In this document: in pieces, positions 1-8,674 of the stretch
Layout of the letters: every line of letters begins with the position of its first letter
Numbering within the stretch: position 1 is the first letter of the stretch
Source: Acidobacteriota bacterium
GTDB taxonomy: Bacteria > Acidobacteriota > Blastocatellia > Pyrinomonadales > Pyrinomonadaceae
Assembly (NCBI GenBank): GCA_020200155.1
Contig: JAIVJG010000020.1
Span: forward strand, 1 to 40,028
Direction of reading: 5' to 3'
DNA length: 40,028 bases
Position numbers and translations under genes: made by a program
The notes under the pieces: model-generated
The model's input: only the letters and a program-made list of their open reading frames with translations
What the model was told of the DNA's origin: nothing
The model's database searches: none

Positions 1-127
1 CCTTGTTCGAGCAGGGGGGATGCTGGCGTCTACTGAGCCTCGTCAATGCTTTACAACATGAGAGCAAAAATGTCTATAACTTTTTTGAACGAAAGATTCA
101 CACCTGTCCCTTCCAGACACCAAGAAT

Positions 128-159
128 CCGCACGGCAGTGAAGTAATAGTGCCGTGCGG
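128..159. terminator. Hairpin downstream of the left-end gene remnant
   Basis: A perfect 10-bp inverted repeat (128-137 with 150-159) encloses a 12-base loop. It lies just beyond the stop codon of the minus-strand remnant at 182-460. No clear U-tract follows on either strand, so termination is inferred from position. The 1-127 stretch to its left shows no recognisable gene. Confidence 0.45.
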
Positions 160-181
160 CTGTGTTGAAGTGCGTGGCTCT

Positions 182-460
182 CTATGGCACGGGAACGAGA
201 AACACGTCCCACGCCCAGCGTCCCGCGCGCTCACTCCTCGCGTCATTCACTTTGGCGCGATAGCGGAATTGATTGCCGTATTCGTCCGTCCGCTTCGATT
301 CCTTGTAGTCGAGATGTATCGCCGTGATGCCCTGCGACGCGAGCGTCCGTAGTTCATTAGGCTCAGAGACGCCGTTGTGATTAGCGTCCCGCCACAGCCT
401 GAGCGCTCGATTGGGAACACGTAGAGGTGGTGATGGCCTTTGATGAGCACGTCGCGCCCC
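182..460 (-). pseudogene. C-terminal remnant of a secreted-type protein
   Basis: On the minus strand a short frame ends at TAG 182-184 and is closed upstream by TGA at 461-463. No start codon with a ribosome site is evident. Its second half looks like real protein: [16 protein letters not shown], then [22 protein letters not shown] and [11 protein letters not shown] just before the stop. I associate this pattern (a D-x-N-x-N-G calcium-loop-like segment, then DYKES and FRYRAKV) with the C-terminal ends of large exported proteins in Acidobacteriota. Nothing recognisable precedes it, so it is read as a truncated, decayed gene and not a functional small protein. An undetected upstream frameshift is the main alternative. 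Confidence 0.5.
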
Positions 461-570
461 TCAAAGATCAAGTTTCTGACGAGTATACTGTGTAAGCCCC
501 GGATGGAGATGCACCCTCTTTGCGAGGGATGCGGAGTTCGTCGCTCCGCTCTTTGACCTCTGGATTTCGT

Positions 571-609
571 CTTCCGCTGTCCTCTCTGTGCCTCCGTGTC
601 TTGGCGGCT
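571..609. repeat. Boilerplate intergenic repeat-like segment
   Basis: The minus strand reads as a purine-rich phrase (gccaagacacggaggcacag and onward) of the kind that recurs between genes in many environmental genomes. It lies in the 464-613 stretch downstream of the diguanylate cyclase, which has no supportable gene. Membership of a repeat family is from memory of that style; only one copy is in the window. Confidence 0.3.
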
Positions 610-613
610 AATC

Positions 614-2125
614 TTATTTTGATGAGGTTTCGGGGGCGAAGCGGACGCAGTTCTTACGCGCGGCCTTGGCTTCATACATGGCTGTGTCGGCGCAGGCGAT
701 GAGTTGCTGCGGCGTGTGAGCGTGATGGGGGAAGGTGGCGACGCCGAACGAGGCCGTCAGGTTGAGACGCAGGTTGCGCCCGCCCGTGAAGACGTGCCCG
801 GCGACGTGCGCGCGGACGCGGTCGGCGACGCGCGCGGCCTGATCGAGGCCGGTCTCCGGCAGAATCGCGATGAACTCGTCGCCGCCATAGCGCGCCACCA
901 TGTCCGTGTCGCGCACCGAAGTGAGGATCACCGCCGCCATCTCCATCAGGACGTGCGAGCCGACGAGGTGGCCGTGCCGGTCGTTGATGAGTTTGAAGTC
1001 GTCGAGGTCGAGGAACATCGCCGAGACTGCGGAGCCGTAGCGGCGCGCTCGCTTGAGTTCACCGACGAGATACTGGCGCAGGAAACGCGCGTTGTGGAGC
1101 TTCGTCAGGTCGTCGGTCTGCGACAGCAGTTCCGCTTCGGCGATACGCACGGCGTTCGAGAGCGCCGCCGTCAGCGGCAGCGACATGGCGGACAGAAGCG
1201 AGGCGTCTGCGTCGGAGAACTTGCGCGACGGCGTTCCCTCACGCACCGCTTCGAGTACGCCCATCACGCGCTCACCGTTGACGAGCGGAACGGCGATGAC
1301 GCGCCGCCCGCCTTCTTTCTTTCTCACCGATTCCGCGCACGCCGCCGCCTCGCGCGCCGCGCTCGACTGCGCGCCTGAAAGCGCCAGCGCGTCGCCACGC
1401 AACGCCTGCCGCCAGTCGCCTTCGGGCAGCGTCCGCTCGCTGGCCGTCAGCCCGCGCACGGCCAGCGGCTCGAACATCGTGTCTCCCGTCTCGCCCTGAC
1501 TTTCCGCGACCAGATAAATCGTCCAGCGATCCGCGCGCACGAGTGTGGCGAGGCCGGCTAAGGCTGCCGCTGCCGCTCCCCTCTGGTCGGCGGCGAAGTG
1601 CAGCGACGCGACGATCTCGAAGGCCGCGCGCAGCCGCTCTGCGTTGATTTTTTCGGGTAGCAACAGGCTGGCCGGCGCGATTTCCGGCGAGCTTTCGGCG
1701 GCCACGACGGCGTTTGACGCGCCGTGCTTTTCGAGTTCGCGCAGCACTCCGGCGAGTTGCGCCGGTTCGTCGGCCACGGCGTGAAAGCCCAAACGCCTGA
1801 GCGTGGAGTTATCGAGCCTGTGCGCGAGGGGCCAACGCTCGTCGAGCGGGTCGCGCTGGCAGGCCACCAGAGGGATTTCCGGCCAGACGGCTGCGGCGCG
1901 GCTGGCGACGGCATGAAGGACGGCTACATCCTCGCACGGCGCGAGGTCGAAGATGACGGCGAGCGGTTGGCTGGGCGAAGCGCCGTTCGGCCCGGCGGCC
2001 TGCGGTACTTTTCCGACATCCGAGGCGGGAACGAATGTGGATGTCACGCCCGCGTCGCGCAAAGCGTCGAGCAGCCCGCCGGCAGGGCTTTCCTGTGCGC
2101 CGCTTAAAAGAATCACATGCCTCAT
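614..2125 (-). CDS. GAF-GGDEF diguanylate cyclase
   Basis: A 503-residue cytoplasmic protein that should make cyclic di-GMP from two GTP. Residues 1-150 resemble a degenerate receiver-like domain, with an LAVIFDL strand and no obvious phospho-acceptor set. About 165-330 is a GAF-type sensor (LATLVRADRWTIYLV, RVIAVPLVNGERVMGVLEAV). About 335-500 is a GGDEF domain with DDLTKLHNARFL, the FLDLDDFKLINDRHGH segment and the intact signature ARYGGDEF (GGDEF at 414-418). An RDTD inhibitory-site motif sits just before the signature, so product feedback is likely. No transmembrane segment is seen. It follows the FecR-like gene on the same strand after an 85-base gap containing an inverted repeat. The ATG at 2125 is the natural start, although no strong ribosome site is visible. 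The input signal is unknown. Confidence 0.93.
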   Translation of the reverse strand: MRHVILLSGAQESPAGGLLDALRDAGVTSTFVPASDVGKVPQAAGPNGASPSQPLAVIFDLAPCEDVAVLHAVASRAAAVWPEIPLVACQRDPLDERWPLAHRLDNSTLRRLGFHAVADEPAQLAGVLRELEKHGASNAVVAAESSPEIAPASLLLPEKINAERLRAAFEIVASLHFAADQRGAAAAALAGLATLVRADRWTIYLVAESQGETGDTMFEPLAVRGLTASERTLPEGDWRQALRGDALALSGAQSSAAREAAACAESVRKKEGGRRVIAVPLVNGERVMGVLEAVREGTPSRKFSDADASLLSAMSLPLTAALSNAVRIAEAELLSQTDDLTKLHNARFLRQYLVGELKRARRYGSAVSAMFLDLDDFKLINDRHGHLVGSHVLMEMAAVILTSVRDTDMVARYGGDEFIAILPETGLDQAARVADRVRAHVAGHVFTGGRNLRLNLTASFGVATFPHHAHTPQQLIACADTAMYEAKAARKNCVRFAPETSSK

Positions 2126-2137
2126 AACAGAACTGAC

Positions 2138-2188
2138 GAGCGATGAGTGATGAATGAGAAGAAGTTTTTAACTCGTCACTCATCGCTC
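2138..2188. repeat. Inverted repeat of GATGAGTGA type
   Basis: Perfect 13-bp arms (2138-2150 and 2176-2188) lie between the FecR-like gene and the diguanylate cyclase. The arms consist of ATGA/TCAT words like those in the hairpin at 32704-32763 and the heptamer tract at 29417-29458. It may form an mRNA hairpin that separates expression of the two genes. Confidence 0.5.
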
Positions 2189-2210
2189 CCTTTAATCATC
2201 GCTGCCTTAC

Positions 2211-3452
2211 TCAACCGGGCGAGATGGGCAGGCGGAAGGTATTCTTGTTCCCCTGCGTGTCTTCGGCTTCGACGAGAATTTCCTTTGCCCCTTTGGGCGC
2301 GTTGATCTGAAGTTGGAAGAGTCCGTCGCCGGCGGTGAGCGTCTCGCGGCCCGCGCAACGGACGGTGTTGCCGGGCTGCGTGCGACCACGCACGATGTAG
2401 ATGCTGCCCGCGACGTACTCGACCGAGGGGTTCGAGATGGTCACGCTGTCGCCCGTCCCGCCTTCGCTCACGACGACGAACTTCTGCGGCTCGCTCCAAT
2501 CGCTCGCTTGCCCGGACGGGGCGAAGGCCGCCACGCGCCAGAAGTAGTTACCGAGACGAATGTCGTCCACGGTGAAATCCGTCGCCTGTAGCTGGTCGCG
2601 CTCGATGAGTTTGCCGGCGGCGACGAAGAAGGGCGAAGTGGCGACCTCGACGCGATAATGCGCGGGTGTGCCCATCGCCGGACGCTGCCAGCGGAGCGTG
2701 ACGCTGATTGCGCCGCCCTTGCGCGCGGCGATCTTTTCAAGATTGCGCGGCGCGCTGGGCAGGGGAGCGGCGAGCAATTTTTCCCTGTTGGCGATGCCGC
2801 CCTGCTGGTTGATGGCGACGTACTCGCCATTGCGCAATGTGGTCTGATCGCCGTTGCGCGTGTTGGTCTCGACCGCACCGTTGCTGACGCGGATGGCTTC
2901 GGTCTTGTCCTCTCGCACGTCGAAGCTGGCGCTCGTCTCCGAGGCGAGATGGTTCTCGGAGAGGTGCGTGCCGACGATGTTGCTCGCGCCTTCAGACTGC
3001 TGTTCGGTGCGGACGTTGATCTGGCCGTTCTCGACCGCGACGCGCACCTTCGTATTCCCGGTGCCCGACGCGCTCGTGTTCTCGGCGATGGTAATGGTGC
3101 TGTTCGGCTTGACGAAGAGGGTCGAGCCGTCCGCGAGCGAGATACGCGCCCGCCCGTCCTCCTGTGTCTGGACGGTGTCGCCGGGCAGCAGTCGCGTGTC
3201 GGCTCGCGCCAGGGAAGTCTCGCGCGTATTGGCGCGGATGACGCGCACGCCTCCTTCAAAGGAATCGAAACGCGCGCCCGCCGAAGCGCTCGCGTCTGCC
3301 GGCGCGCCCTTGAACGGGTTGCCGTAAATCCACATCAGGACGCCCGCGCCACCCGCCGCGAGCGAGAGCGCGACGATCAGGACGACGATGTAGATGAGTC
3401 GCTTCGGGACAATCCACCAGTCGAGATTGAAGCGGCTGCTTTTCATAGCCAT
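2211..3452 (-). CDS. FecR-domain membrane-anchored protein
   Basis: Reading from ATG 3452 gives 413 residues. A short cytoplasmic start is followed by one membrane helix (about 19-43) and a FecR-like domain with the typical phrases LLPGDTVQTQEDGRARISL, DGSTLFVKPNSTITI and a later FDVREDKTEAIRVSNGAVE. The C-terminal half looks like fibronectin-type and carbohydrate-binding-like beta modules (TLRWQRPAMGTPAHYRVEV, NYFWRVAAF). The frame is open up to 3560, but the extra N-terminal residues are Arg-rich and unlike a leader, so the inner start is preferred. FecR domains are periplasmic and bind envelope signals or ligands; no sigma factor lies next to it, so a classical FecIR role is not supported. 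The partner is unknown. Confidence 0.85.
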   Translation of the reverse strand: MAMKSSRFNLDWWIVPKRLIYIVVLIVALSLAAGGAGVLMWIYGNPFKGAPADASASAGARFDSFEGGVRVIRANTRETSLARADTRLLPGDTVQTQEDGRARISLADGSTLFVKPNSTITIAENTSASGTGNTKVRVAVENGQINVRTEQQSEGASNIVGTHLSENHLASETSASFDVREDKTEAIRVSNGAVETNTRNGDQTTLRNGEYVAINQQGGIANREKLLAAPLPSAPRNLEKIAARKGGAISVTLRWQRPAMGTPAHYRVEVATSPFFVAAGKLIERDQLQATDFTVDDIRLGNYFWRVAAFAPSGQASDWSEPQKFVVVSEGGTGDSVTISNPSVEYVAGSIYIVRGRTQPGNTVRCAGRETLTAGDGLFQLQINAPKGAKEILVEAEDTQGNKNTFRLPISPG

Positions 3453-3646
3453 AGATGAGTTAGAAACTCGACGGAGAAACCGCGAGGCGGAAAATTCTGG
3501 AAGATCGGAGCGCCGGAACCCGCGCGGGACTCTGCGGGTCTGGAAAGCGCGGCGGCTCAAGGTTTGGCTCTGCTTGGGTCGTGTGCCGCCGAGCCACTCG
3601 CCATATTAGAAAGTTAACACAAGCGGACGAGGCTCTTCAAGCGCCT

Positions 3647-4663
3647 CTATTCTTCGTCTGCGCCGAGGCGTCCCTGATCGTCGTCGAAGGGCGAGCCGAA
3701 GTCCGGCGGCAACTGCACCTCGACGTTCGTCTCCGCTTCCTGCGGCCAGATGAGCGAGACGGCCACAGAGCCGAGCAGCACGAGCGCCACGACGCCGAGC
3801 GAGATGCCGATCAGCAATTCCTTGCTGACGTATGGAAGAATGAACCCCTCCGTCAGCATCTTCACGCCGACGAAGGCGAGCACGATGGAGAGGCCGATTT
3901 TCAGGTAGTGGAATTTTTCGACCATCCCGGCCAGAAGGAAGTAGAGCGAGCGCAGGCCGAGGATCGCGAAGACGTTCGAGGTGTAGACGATAAAGGTGTT
4001 GGTCGTAATGCCGAAGATGGCCGGAATGGAATCCACGGCGAAGACGAGGTCTGTGACTTCAACGATAACGAGCACGAGCAGGAGCAGCGTCCCCGTCCGT
4101 CGCCCTTGCTCGAACGTGAAGAACTTCTCGCCCTCGTACCGTCGCGTGACGGGGATGAAGCGCGTGACGAAACGCACGATGGGATTTTGTTCGGGGTCAG
4201 CCTGGGTCTCTTCCTGCAACAGCATCTTGATGCCGGTGTAGATAAGGAAGACGCCGAAGACGTAGATGATCCAGTGGAAGCGCTGGATGAGCGCCGCGCC
4301 CAGACCGATCATCGTGATACGCATCACGAGCGCGCCCAGCACGCCCCAGAACAGCACGCGATGCTGGTACTTCGCAGGGACGCGGAAGTAGGAAAAGATC
4401 AGAAGAAAGACGAACAGGTTATCAACCGAGAGCGAGAGTTCGATGACGTAGCCGGCGAGAAACTCCAGCCCGTGCTGTCTGTCCAGACTCCAGAAAACCC
4501 CGCCGGCGAAAATCATCGCTAGCGTTACCCACACCAGACTCCAGACGGCGGCCTCGCGGTAGGTGACGGCGTGAGCCTTCCGGTTCAGGATGCCCAGGTC
4601 TAAGGCCAGCATGCACAGGATGAAGACGGCGAAACCGACCCATGCCCAGATCGAATATTCCAT
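3647..4663 (-). CDS. TerC family integral membrane protein
   Basis: A 338-residue polytopic protein with about eight hydrophobic helices, starting MEYSIWAWVGFAVF. TerC-family signatures are visible: GVFWSLDRQHGLEFLAGYVI, ELSLSVDNLFVFLLIFSYF, and in the second half LLLVLVIVEVTDLVFAVDSI and FIVYTSNVFAILGLRSLYF. The two acidic motifs (LSVDN and EVTDLVFAVDS) are the conserved membrane-embedded residues of the family. Relatives (TerC, Alx) are linked to tellurite resistance, alkaline response and manganese efflux; which ion this one handles cannot be read from sequence. The tail is acidic and cytoplasmic. A structured RNA on the same strand lies upstream. I checked for a manganese riboswitch of the yybP-ykoY type there and could not identify its conserved bases. 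Confidence 0.9.
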   Translation of the reverse strand: MEYSIWAWVGFAVFILCMLALDLGILNRKAHAVTYREAAVWSLVWVTLAMIFAGGVFWSLDRQHGLEFLAGYVIELSLSVDNLFVFLLIFSYFRVPAKYQHRVLFWGVLGALVMRITMIGLGAALIQRFHWIIYVFGVFLIYTGIKMLLQEETQADPEQNPIVRFVTRFIPVTRRYEGEKFFTFEQGRRTGTLLLLVLVIVEVTDLVFAVDSIPAIFGITTNTFIVYTSNVFAILGLRSLYFLLAGMVEKFHYLKIGLSIVLAFVGVKMLTEGFILPYVSKELLIGISLGVVALVLLGSVAVSLIWPQEAETNVEVQLPPDFGSPFDDDQGRLGADEE

Positions 4664-4753
4664 GATGATAAAGATATAGCACAGGACAGGTACGTGGAGT
4701 TAGATGCGAGCGGGCGGTATGTTTCAAATCAGGGGTGGGCGCGTCTGTAAAGC

Positions 4754-4795
4754 GCGACGGGCGTTGCTCCATTGAGGAAAAGCAACGCCCGTCGC
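4754..4795 (-). terminator. Hairpin terminator of the SRP-like RNA
   Basis: A perfect 15-bp stem (4754-4768 with 4781-4795) with a 12-base loop lies immediately 3' of the candidate RNA on the minus strand. It is followed on that strand by GCTTTAC, a weak U-run. It would separate the RNA from the TerC gene 90 bases further on. Confidence 0.6.
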
Positions 4796-4885
4796 AGTGT
4801 CGCCACCTTGGCTGCTTCCGACCCGGTCGCCGCAGAGGTGTCCATTCCCGGCGGCGTCGTAAAACAGAGGTGACTCCAACCCACG
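4796..4885 (-). ncRNA. ffs: Candidate small SRP RNA (4.5S-like)
   Basis: The minus strand contains ACCTCTGCGGCGACCGGGTC followed directly by GGAAGCAGCCAAGG and then GGCGACAC (about 4800-4840). This parallels the core of bacterial 4.5S RNA, where CTCTG, a short stretch, a GGTC segment, GGAAGCAGCCAAGG and a GATGACGC-type segment occur in that order; this RNA binds Ffh in co-translational membrane targeting. The 5' half is less clear. The run AGGTCCGGAA that normally forms the tip of the hairpin appears to be missing between GGTC and GGAAGCAGCC, so the apical loop is shorter than usual. A strong hairpin follows at the 3' end and no protein frame covers the segment. Ends are approximate. The alternative is a different structured RNA or a decayed copy. 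Confidence 0.5.
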
Positions 4886-5117
4886 GCAACAGACTAGCGC
4901 GGAGCGCCACTCTACTACCAGCATTCGTATTTGAACGCCGCCCGCGCACTCTCTTTCAAGGCGCTCTCCTTGCGCGGTTGCGACGGCGCGCGCCTCTCCG
5001 CTACAATTCGCGTTTTGCGGGAAAGCCTCGCCGGGAAGCTATTCGCCACAGACAGTCTCATCCTTGAGATTGCGATTCTCGAAAATCATCGGAAGTTCCT
5101 TCAGGAAGGTAGAGAGA

Positions 5118-7178
5118 ATGCTCAAACAGTTCAGCCGGATGGAGAAGACGCGCAGTCTCCTGATCCTCTTTTTCGTCGTCATACTCCTGCTCGGCCTGGT
5201 CGTCGCGGGCGTGCTCAACCGCACTTCGGGAGCCATCACCAATCCGATGCGTAGCCGTGACGTGATCGCCAAAGTGAACGGCGACCCCGTCACGGTCGCC
5301 GACCTCAATCTGCGTAAAAAAGCCTACGAGCAGCAGATGGGCGGCCAATTCAGCCTCGCGCAACTGGGACTGACGGACGAACGCCTCCTCGACAGCCTGA
5401 TTAACGACCGCATCGCCGTGCAGCAAGCCGCGCGCCTCAACCTTGCGCCTTCCGACGAGGAGGTGCGCGACTTGATCCGCAAGCAGTTCAGCGACGCCTC
5501 CGGCAACTTCGACCTCAAACGCTACAAGGAGGTTATCAATCGCAACTACGGCAGCGTCGAAGTCTACGAGCAGGGCGTCCGCGACGACATCGCCAAGCAG
5601 AAGCTGCGCGCCTTCATCACGGCGGGCGCGCAGGTCTCAGACCTCGAAGTTCAGAAGGATTGGGAGCGCAAGAACACGACGCTCGACCTGACCTACGTGC
5701 CCGTCACGGCGAATGATCTGGCGAAGAGCATCAACCCTTCCGACGAGGAACTGCAAAAGTATTACGCCGAGCACCAGACGGACTTCCGCGTGCTCGAACC
5801 GCAGAAGAAGTTTCAGTATCTCTTCATCAGCCAGGACAAGGTCGGCGAGAAGATCAACATCCCCGACGAAGACCTCCGCAGGGAATACGACCAGCTGAAG
5901 CCGGAGAACAAAGAGGCTGGCGTCAAAGTGCAGCAGATCGTCTTGAAAGTGGCGCGCCCAGAACTCGACCAGACGGTGCTTGGCAAGGCGACTGATTTAG
6001 TCGCGCGCGTGCGCGGCCAAGACCTCAAGGCGAGTGAAGAAGCATTCGCGGAACTGGCGCGAGGCAACTCCGAAGACCCTGCGACCGCCAAGCAGGGGGG
6101 CTTTCTGCCTGCACCAGTCAAGAAGAATCCGAACAAGTCGAAGGCCGCCCGCGCAGGCGATTCGACAGCCCTCGCGCAGAACGTCTTCGATCTTCAGCCC
6201 GGACAAGTCAGCGATCCCCTGAAGACCGGCAACGCCTACTACCTCTTCCGCCGTGGCGACTCCGTCCCGAAGACGTTCGAGGATGCGAAGAATGAACTGG
6301 TCGTCTCATCGCGCAACCGTCGGTCTTACGCCGCCGCCGCGCAACTCGCCGCACGCGCCGCCGAGAGCCTGAAGGGTGGCAAGGATTTCCAGACGGTCGC
6401 GAAGGAACTCGCGCCGGAAGCCAACATGAAGCCGGAGGAGATGATAAAGACGACGCCGTTCGTCAAGCCCGGCGACAACGTGCCCGACATCGGCAGCAGC
6501 CCGCAATTCGAGCAGGCCGTCGAGCCGCTCAACGACCCCGGCCAGATCGGCGACCGCGTCAGCGTCAAGGGCGGTTTCGCCATCCCTTCGCTCGTCGCGA
6601 AGAAAGAGCCGAACGTCATCCCTGAATTCGCCGAGATCAAAGACAAGGTGACGGAAGCGTTGCGTACAGACCGCGCCAAGTCGCAGCTTGAACAGACGGC
6701 GCGCGACATCGCCGCCAACACCGGCAGCGCCGACGCGTTGAAGTCCGCCGCCGAAAAGCACGGCCTGAAGGCAGAGACCGCCGAAGCCTACAAGCTCGGC
6801 ACGCCGCTCGGCTCCGTGGGCACAGACCCCGCCGCCGATAGCGCCATCTTCGGGTTGAAGGCGGGCGAGGTGACGAAGACGCCGATTAAGATCAGCGACT
6901 CGTGGGTCGTCATCGGCGCGACGAAGCGCACGGACGCAGACCTCGCCAAGTTCGGCGAGCAGCGCGACAAGCTCGTCGAATCCGCGCTGACCGAGCGCCG
7001 CAGCGAGGTCTATGAAGAGTACATCGCCTCCGTGCGCAAGCGACTCGACCAGAACGGCGACATCCAGATTTATAAGGACGTGATGGAAAAGCTGGCCGAC
7101 GCGGAACAGCCGCCCGCCGCCGCGCCGCCCCGCGCGCCGCGCCGCCCGCCCACCGGCGTTCCGGCGCAAGGGAAGTAA
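5118..7178 (+). CDS. SurA/PpiD-type peptidyl-prolyl isomerase
   Basis: A 686-residue membrane-anchored periplasmic folding factor. ATG 5118 is chosen over an upstream start at 5064 because AGGAAGG precedes it and the membrane anchor (TRSLLILFFVVILLLGLVV, about 10-32) follows directly. A SurA_N-like chaperone region covers about 50-190 (DVIAKVNGDPVTVADLN, LLDSLINDRIAVQQA). A parvulin domain follows at about 260-390 (VKVQQIVLKV, FAELARGNSEDPATAKQGG, FDLQPGQVSDPLKTGNAYYL). A second, more divergent parvulin-like segment lies near 450-600, and the tail is rich in Pro and Ala. The layout matches PpiD, which assists outer-membrane protein folding at the inner-membrane surface. It stands alone, closed downstream by a strong hairpin. 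Confidence 0.88.
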   Translation: MLKQFSRMEKTRSLLILFFVVILLLGLVVAGVLNRTSGAITNPMRSRDVIAKVNGDPVTVADLNLRKKAYEQQMGGQFSLAQLGLTDERLLDSLINDRIAVQQAARLNLAPSDEEVRDLIRKQFSDASGNFDLKRYKEVINRNYGSVEVYEQGVRDDIAKQKLRAFITAGAQVSDLEVQKDWERKNTTLDLTYVPVTANDLAKSINPSDEELQKYYAEHQTDFRVLEPQKKFQYLFISQDKVGEKINIPDEDLRREYDQLKPENKEAGVKVQQIVLKVARPELDQTVLGKATDLVARVRGQDLKASEEAFAELARGNSEDPATAKQGGFLPAPVKKNPNKSKAARAGDSTALAQNVFDLQPGQVSDPLKTGNAYYLFRRGDSVPKTFEDAKNELVVSSRNRRSYAAAAQLAARAAESLKGGKDFQTVAKELAPEANMKPEEMIKTTPFVKPGDNVPDIGSSPQFEQAVEPLNDPGQIGDRVSVKGGFAIPSLVAKKEPNVIPEFAEIKDKVTEALRTDRAKSQLEQTARDIAANTGSADALKSAAEKHGLKAETAEAYKLGTPLGSVGTDPAADSAIFGLKAGEVTKTPIKISDSWVVIGATKRTDADLAKFGEQRDKLVESALTERRSEVYEEYIASVRKRLDQNGDIQIYKDVMEKLADAEQPPAAAPPRAPRRPPTGVPAQGK

Positions 7179-7199
7179 GAAAGACGAGAGTTAAAAGGT

Positions 7200-7245
7200 G
7201 AAAGGCAAAAGAGAGGAGACTTCAATCTCCTCTCTTTTGCCTTTC
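7200..7245. terminator. Bidirectional terminator between convergent genes
   Basis: A perfect 20-bp inverted repeat (7200-7219 and 7226-7245) with a 6-base loop lies between the stop of the PPIase gene and the stop of the minus-strand gene at 7267. The stem ends in CTTTTGCCTTTC, giving T-rich edges on both strands. Confidence 0.75.
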
Positions 7246-7266
7246 TACGTTCACGCTTTGAATTAT

Positions 7267-8295
7267 TTAGAACACTGTCCGCAACGTCGCGATGTCGCCG
7301 GGCGAGAGTTCCAGACGAAGTTGGACTTCGTTGCCCTGCGTCGTCACCGTCAGACTCTCAATCGCGTTCTTCGCCAGCTTGCCCTTGGCACCGGAGATGT
7401 TGATGAGCGCGGGCGCGAACTGTTTGAGGGCGGCCACGGTGTCGCCGAGGCTTTTGGCGTCCTGCGCCGTCAGCGTGCGCAAAGCCGTCAACAACTGGAA
7501 GCCCGTGCCCGTCATCCCGATGGAGCCGTAGAGTTGACGGATGGAAGAAATGCTTCGCGTCAGTTCCGGGTTGCCGAGATCAACGTCGCCGAGCGCGGAC
7601 GCGGGCACGTTGCCCGCGAAGCCGACGAGGTTGTTCGGGTTCGTCGCCATGCTGAGCAACGCCTCATCAACACGTCCCTTGCCCGCCTGCGCGTCAATCG
7701 CCGCGCGCACGGCCTCCGTCTCGCCGACGGCGAGCGTGTTGGCGTCGAGCGCGGACATCGCCAAGTCCCTGACGCGCAGTTTGAGCAAACCGAACACCTT
7801 GACCTGATCGTTGAGACTGAAGACGTAAACGTCTTTGCCGCCGTACTGCTGTTGCGTGTAGCTGCCTTTTGAGGCGAGGCGACCGGCGGCCACGAGCGCG
7901 CCGGGATTGAACGTGCCGTGCGCGACGGCGACGAGGTGTCCGATCTTCGTCACGTGCGGCGAAGGATTGCTGAAGCGCACGCCTGCGCTCAGCGTGTCGA
8001 ACTGCCGCGCGTCAATTCCCGTCTGTGCCTTGAAGCGTTCGATGTCTGCGTTGACCTGCGCGGCCTGCGCCGCGTCGCCGCCGAGAGCGCGGGGCACGGC
8101 CTCCGTCAGCAGCCTTCGCAAATTCACGACCACCACTGCGTCCGAAGCGGGGAGCGGCACGAAGGCGCGCACGACGCCGGGCGTCTGCGCGGGTACGGCG
8201 TTTCCCTTGCGCCGTGTCTGCGCGACGAGCGGCGTCGCCAGCATTGCCAGGACGACCAGAAGCGCCGCCGGCGAAGCGTAGATATTTCTTTTCAT
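7267..8295 (-). CDS. Exported protein of unknown function
   Basis: A 342-residue protein starting at ATG 8295 with a typical signal peptide (MKRNIYASPAALLVVLAMLA, cleavage probably after PLVAQT). The mature part is mixed alpha/beta without Cys, with FVPLPASDAVVVVNLRRLL, a run on an Ala-rich helix (RALGGDAAQAAQVNADIERF) and FNPGALVAAGRLASKG, then GGKDVYVFSL. The pattern 'potential of being zero or non-zero as a residue of the model' cannot be assigned to a known enzyme. It resembles uncharacterised exported proteins I associate with Acidobacteriota; I do not recognise a named domain. It converges with the PPIase gene and shares its terminator. The frame runs up to 8337, but the extra residues are not leader-like. 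Confidence 0.75.
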   Translation of the reverse strand: MKRNIYASPAALLVVLAMLATPLVAQTRRKGNAVPAQTPGVVRAFVPLPASDAVVVVNLRRLLTEAVPRALGGDAAQAAQVNADIERFKAQTGIDARQFDTLSAGVRFSNPSPHVTKIGHLVAVAHGTFNPGALVAAGRLASKGSYTQQQYGGKDVYVFSLNDQVKVFGLLKLRVRDLAMSALDANTLAVGETEAVRAAIDAQAGKGRVDEALLSMATNPNNLVGFAGNVPASALGDVDLGNPELTRSISSIRQLYGSIGMTGTGFQLLTALRTLTAQDAKSLGDTVAALKQFAPALINISGAKGKLAKNAIESLTVTTQGNEVQLRLELSPGDIATLRTVF

Positions 8296-8674
8296 ATCGT
8301 TAATTTTTACCCTGTGTACAAAATTTGCGGCACGCAATCAAGTACGCGCCTGAAGCATACGGACTCGGATTGTTCGGGGGAGATTGACCACGTTCGGATG
8401 CGCCGGAAGGGTTGGGGGGTTGGCTCGAAAAGCAAGGATGAAGGCCAGAGGGTGAAGGCATTGCTTTCAAGAATTCGCTTGTCTTTCGAGCTTCCACCCC
8501 TTTCAACGCGTTCGCTTCTCGCTTCGAGTAAAACGCGCGCGGGCGCGCGTTTGTTAACACCGGGCCGCTGAATTCTGAACTGTTGGCCGCCGTTTGATGT
8601 TAGCATACGCGCGCCGTGCCGTTCGGCGATTCAAAGGGGCGCGGCATCCGTCTCATGCCGTGTGAGTCCTGACA
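8296..8674. other. Divergent intergenic region
   Basis: This stretch separates two divergent genes and should hold both promoters. I see no convincing -35/-10 pair. A short GC palindrome of alternating CG lies near 8535-8550. On the plus strand near 8438-8462 there are AAGGATGAAGG-like words related to the ATGA repeats elsewhere. No RNA gene or conserved frame was recognised. Confidence 0.4.

Noticed and set aside
4664-5060. Manganese (yybP-ykoY) riboswitch upstream of terC
   Set aside because: The conserved GGGGAGTAGC-type and GCAAGACC-type segments are not present; the RNA there resembles SRP RNA more.
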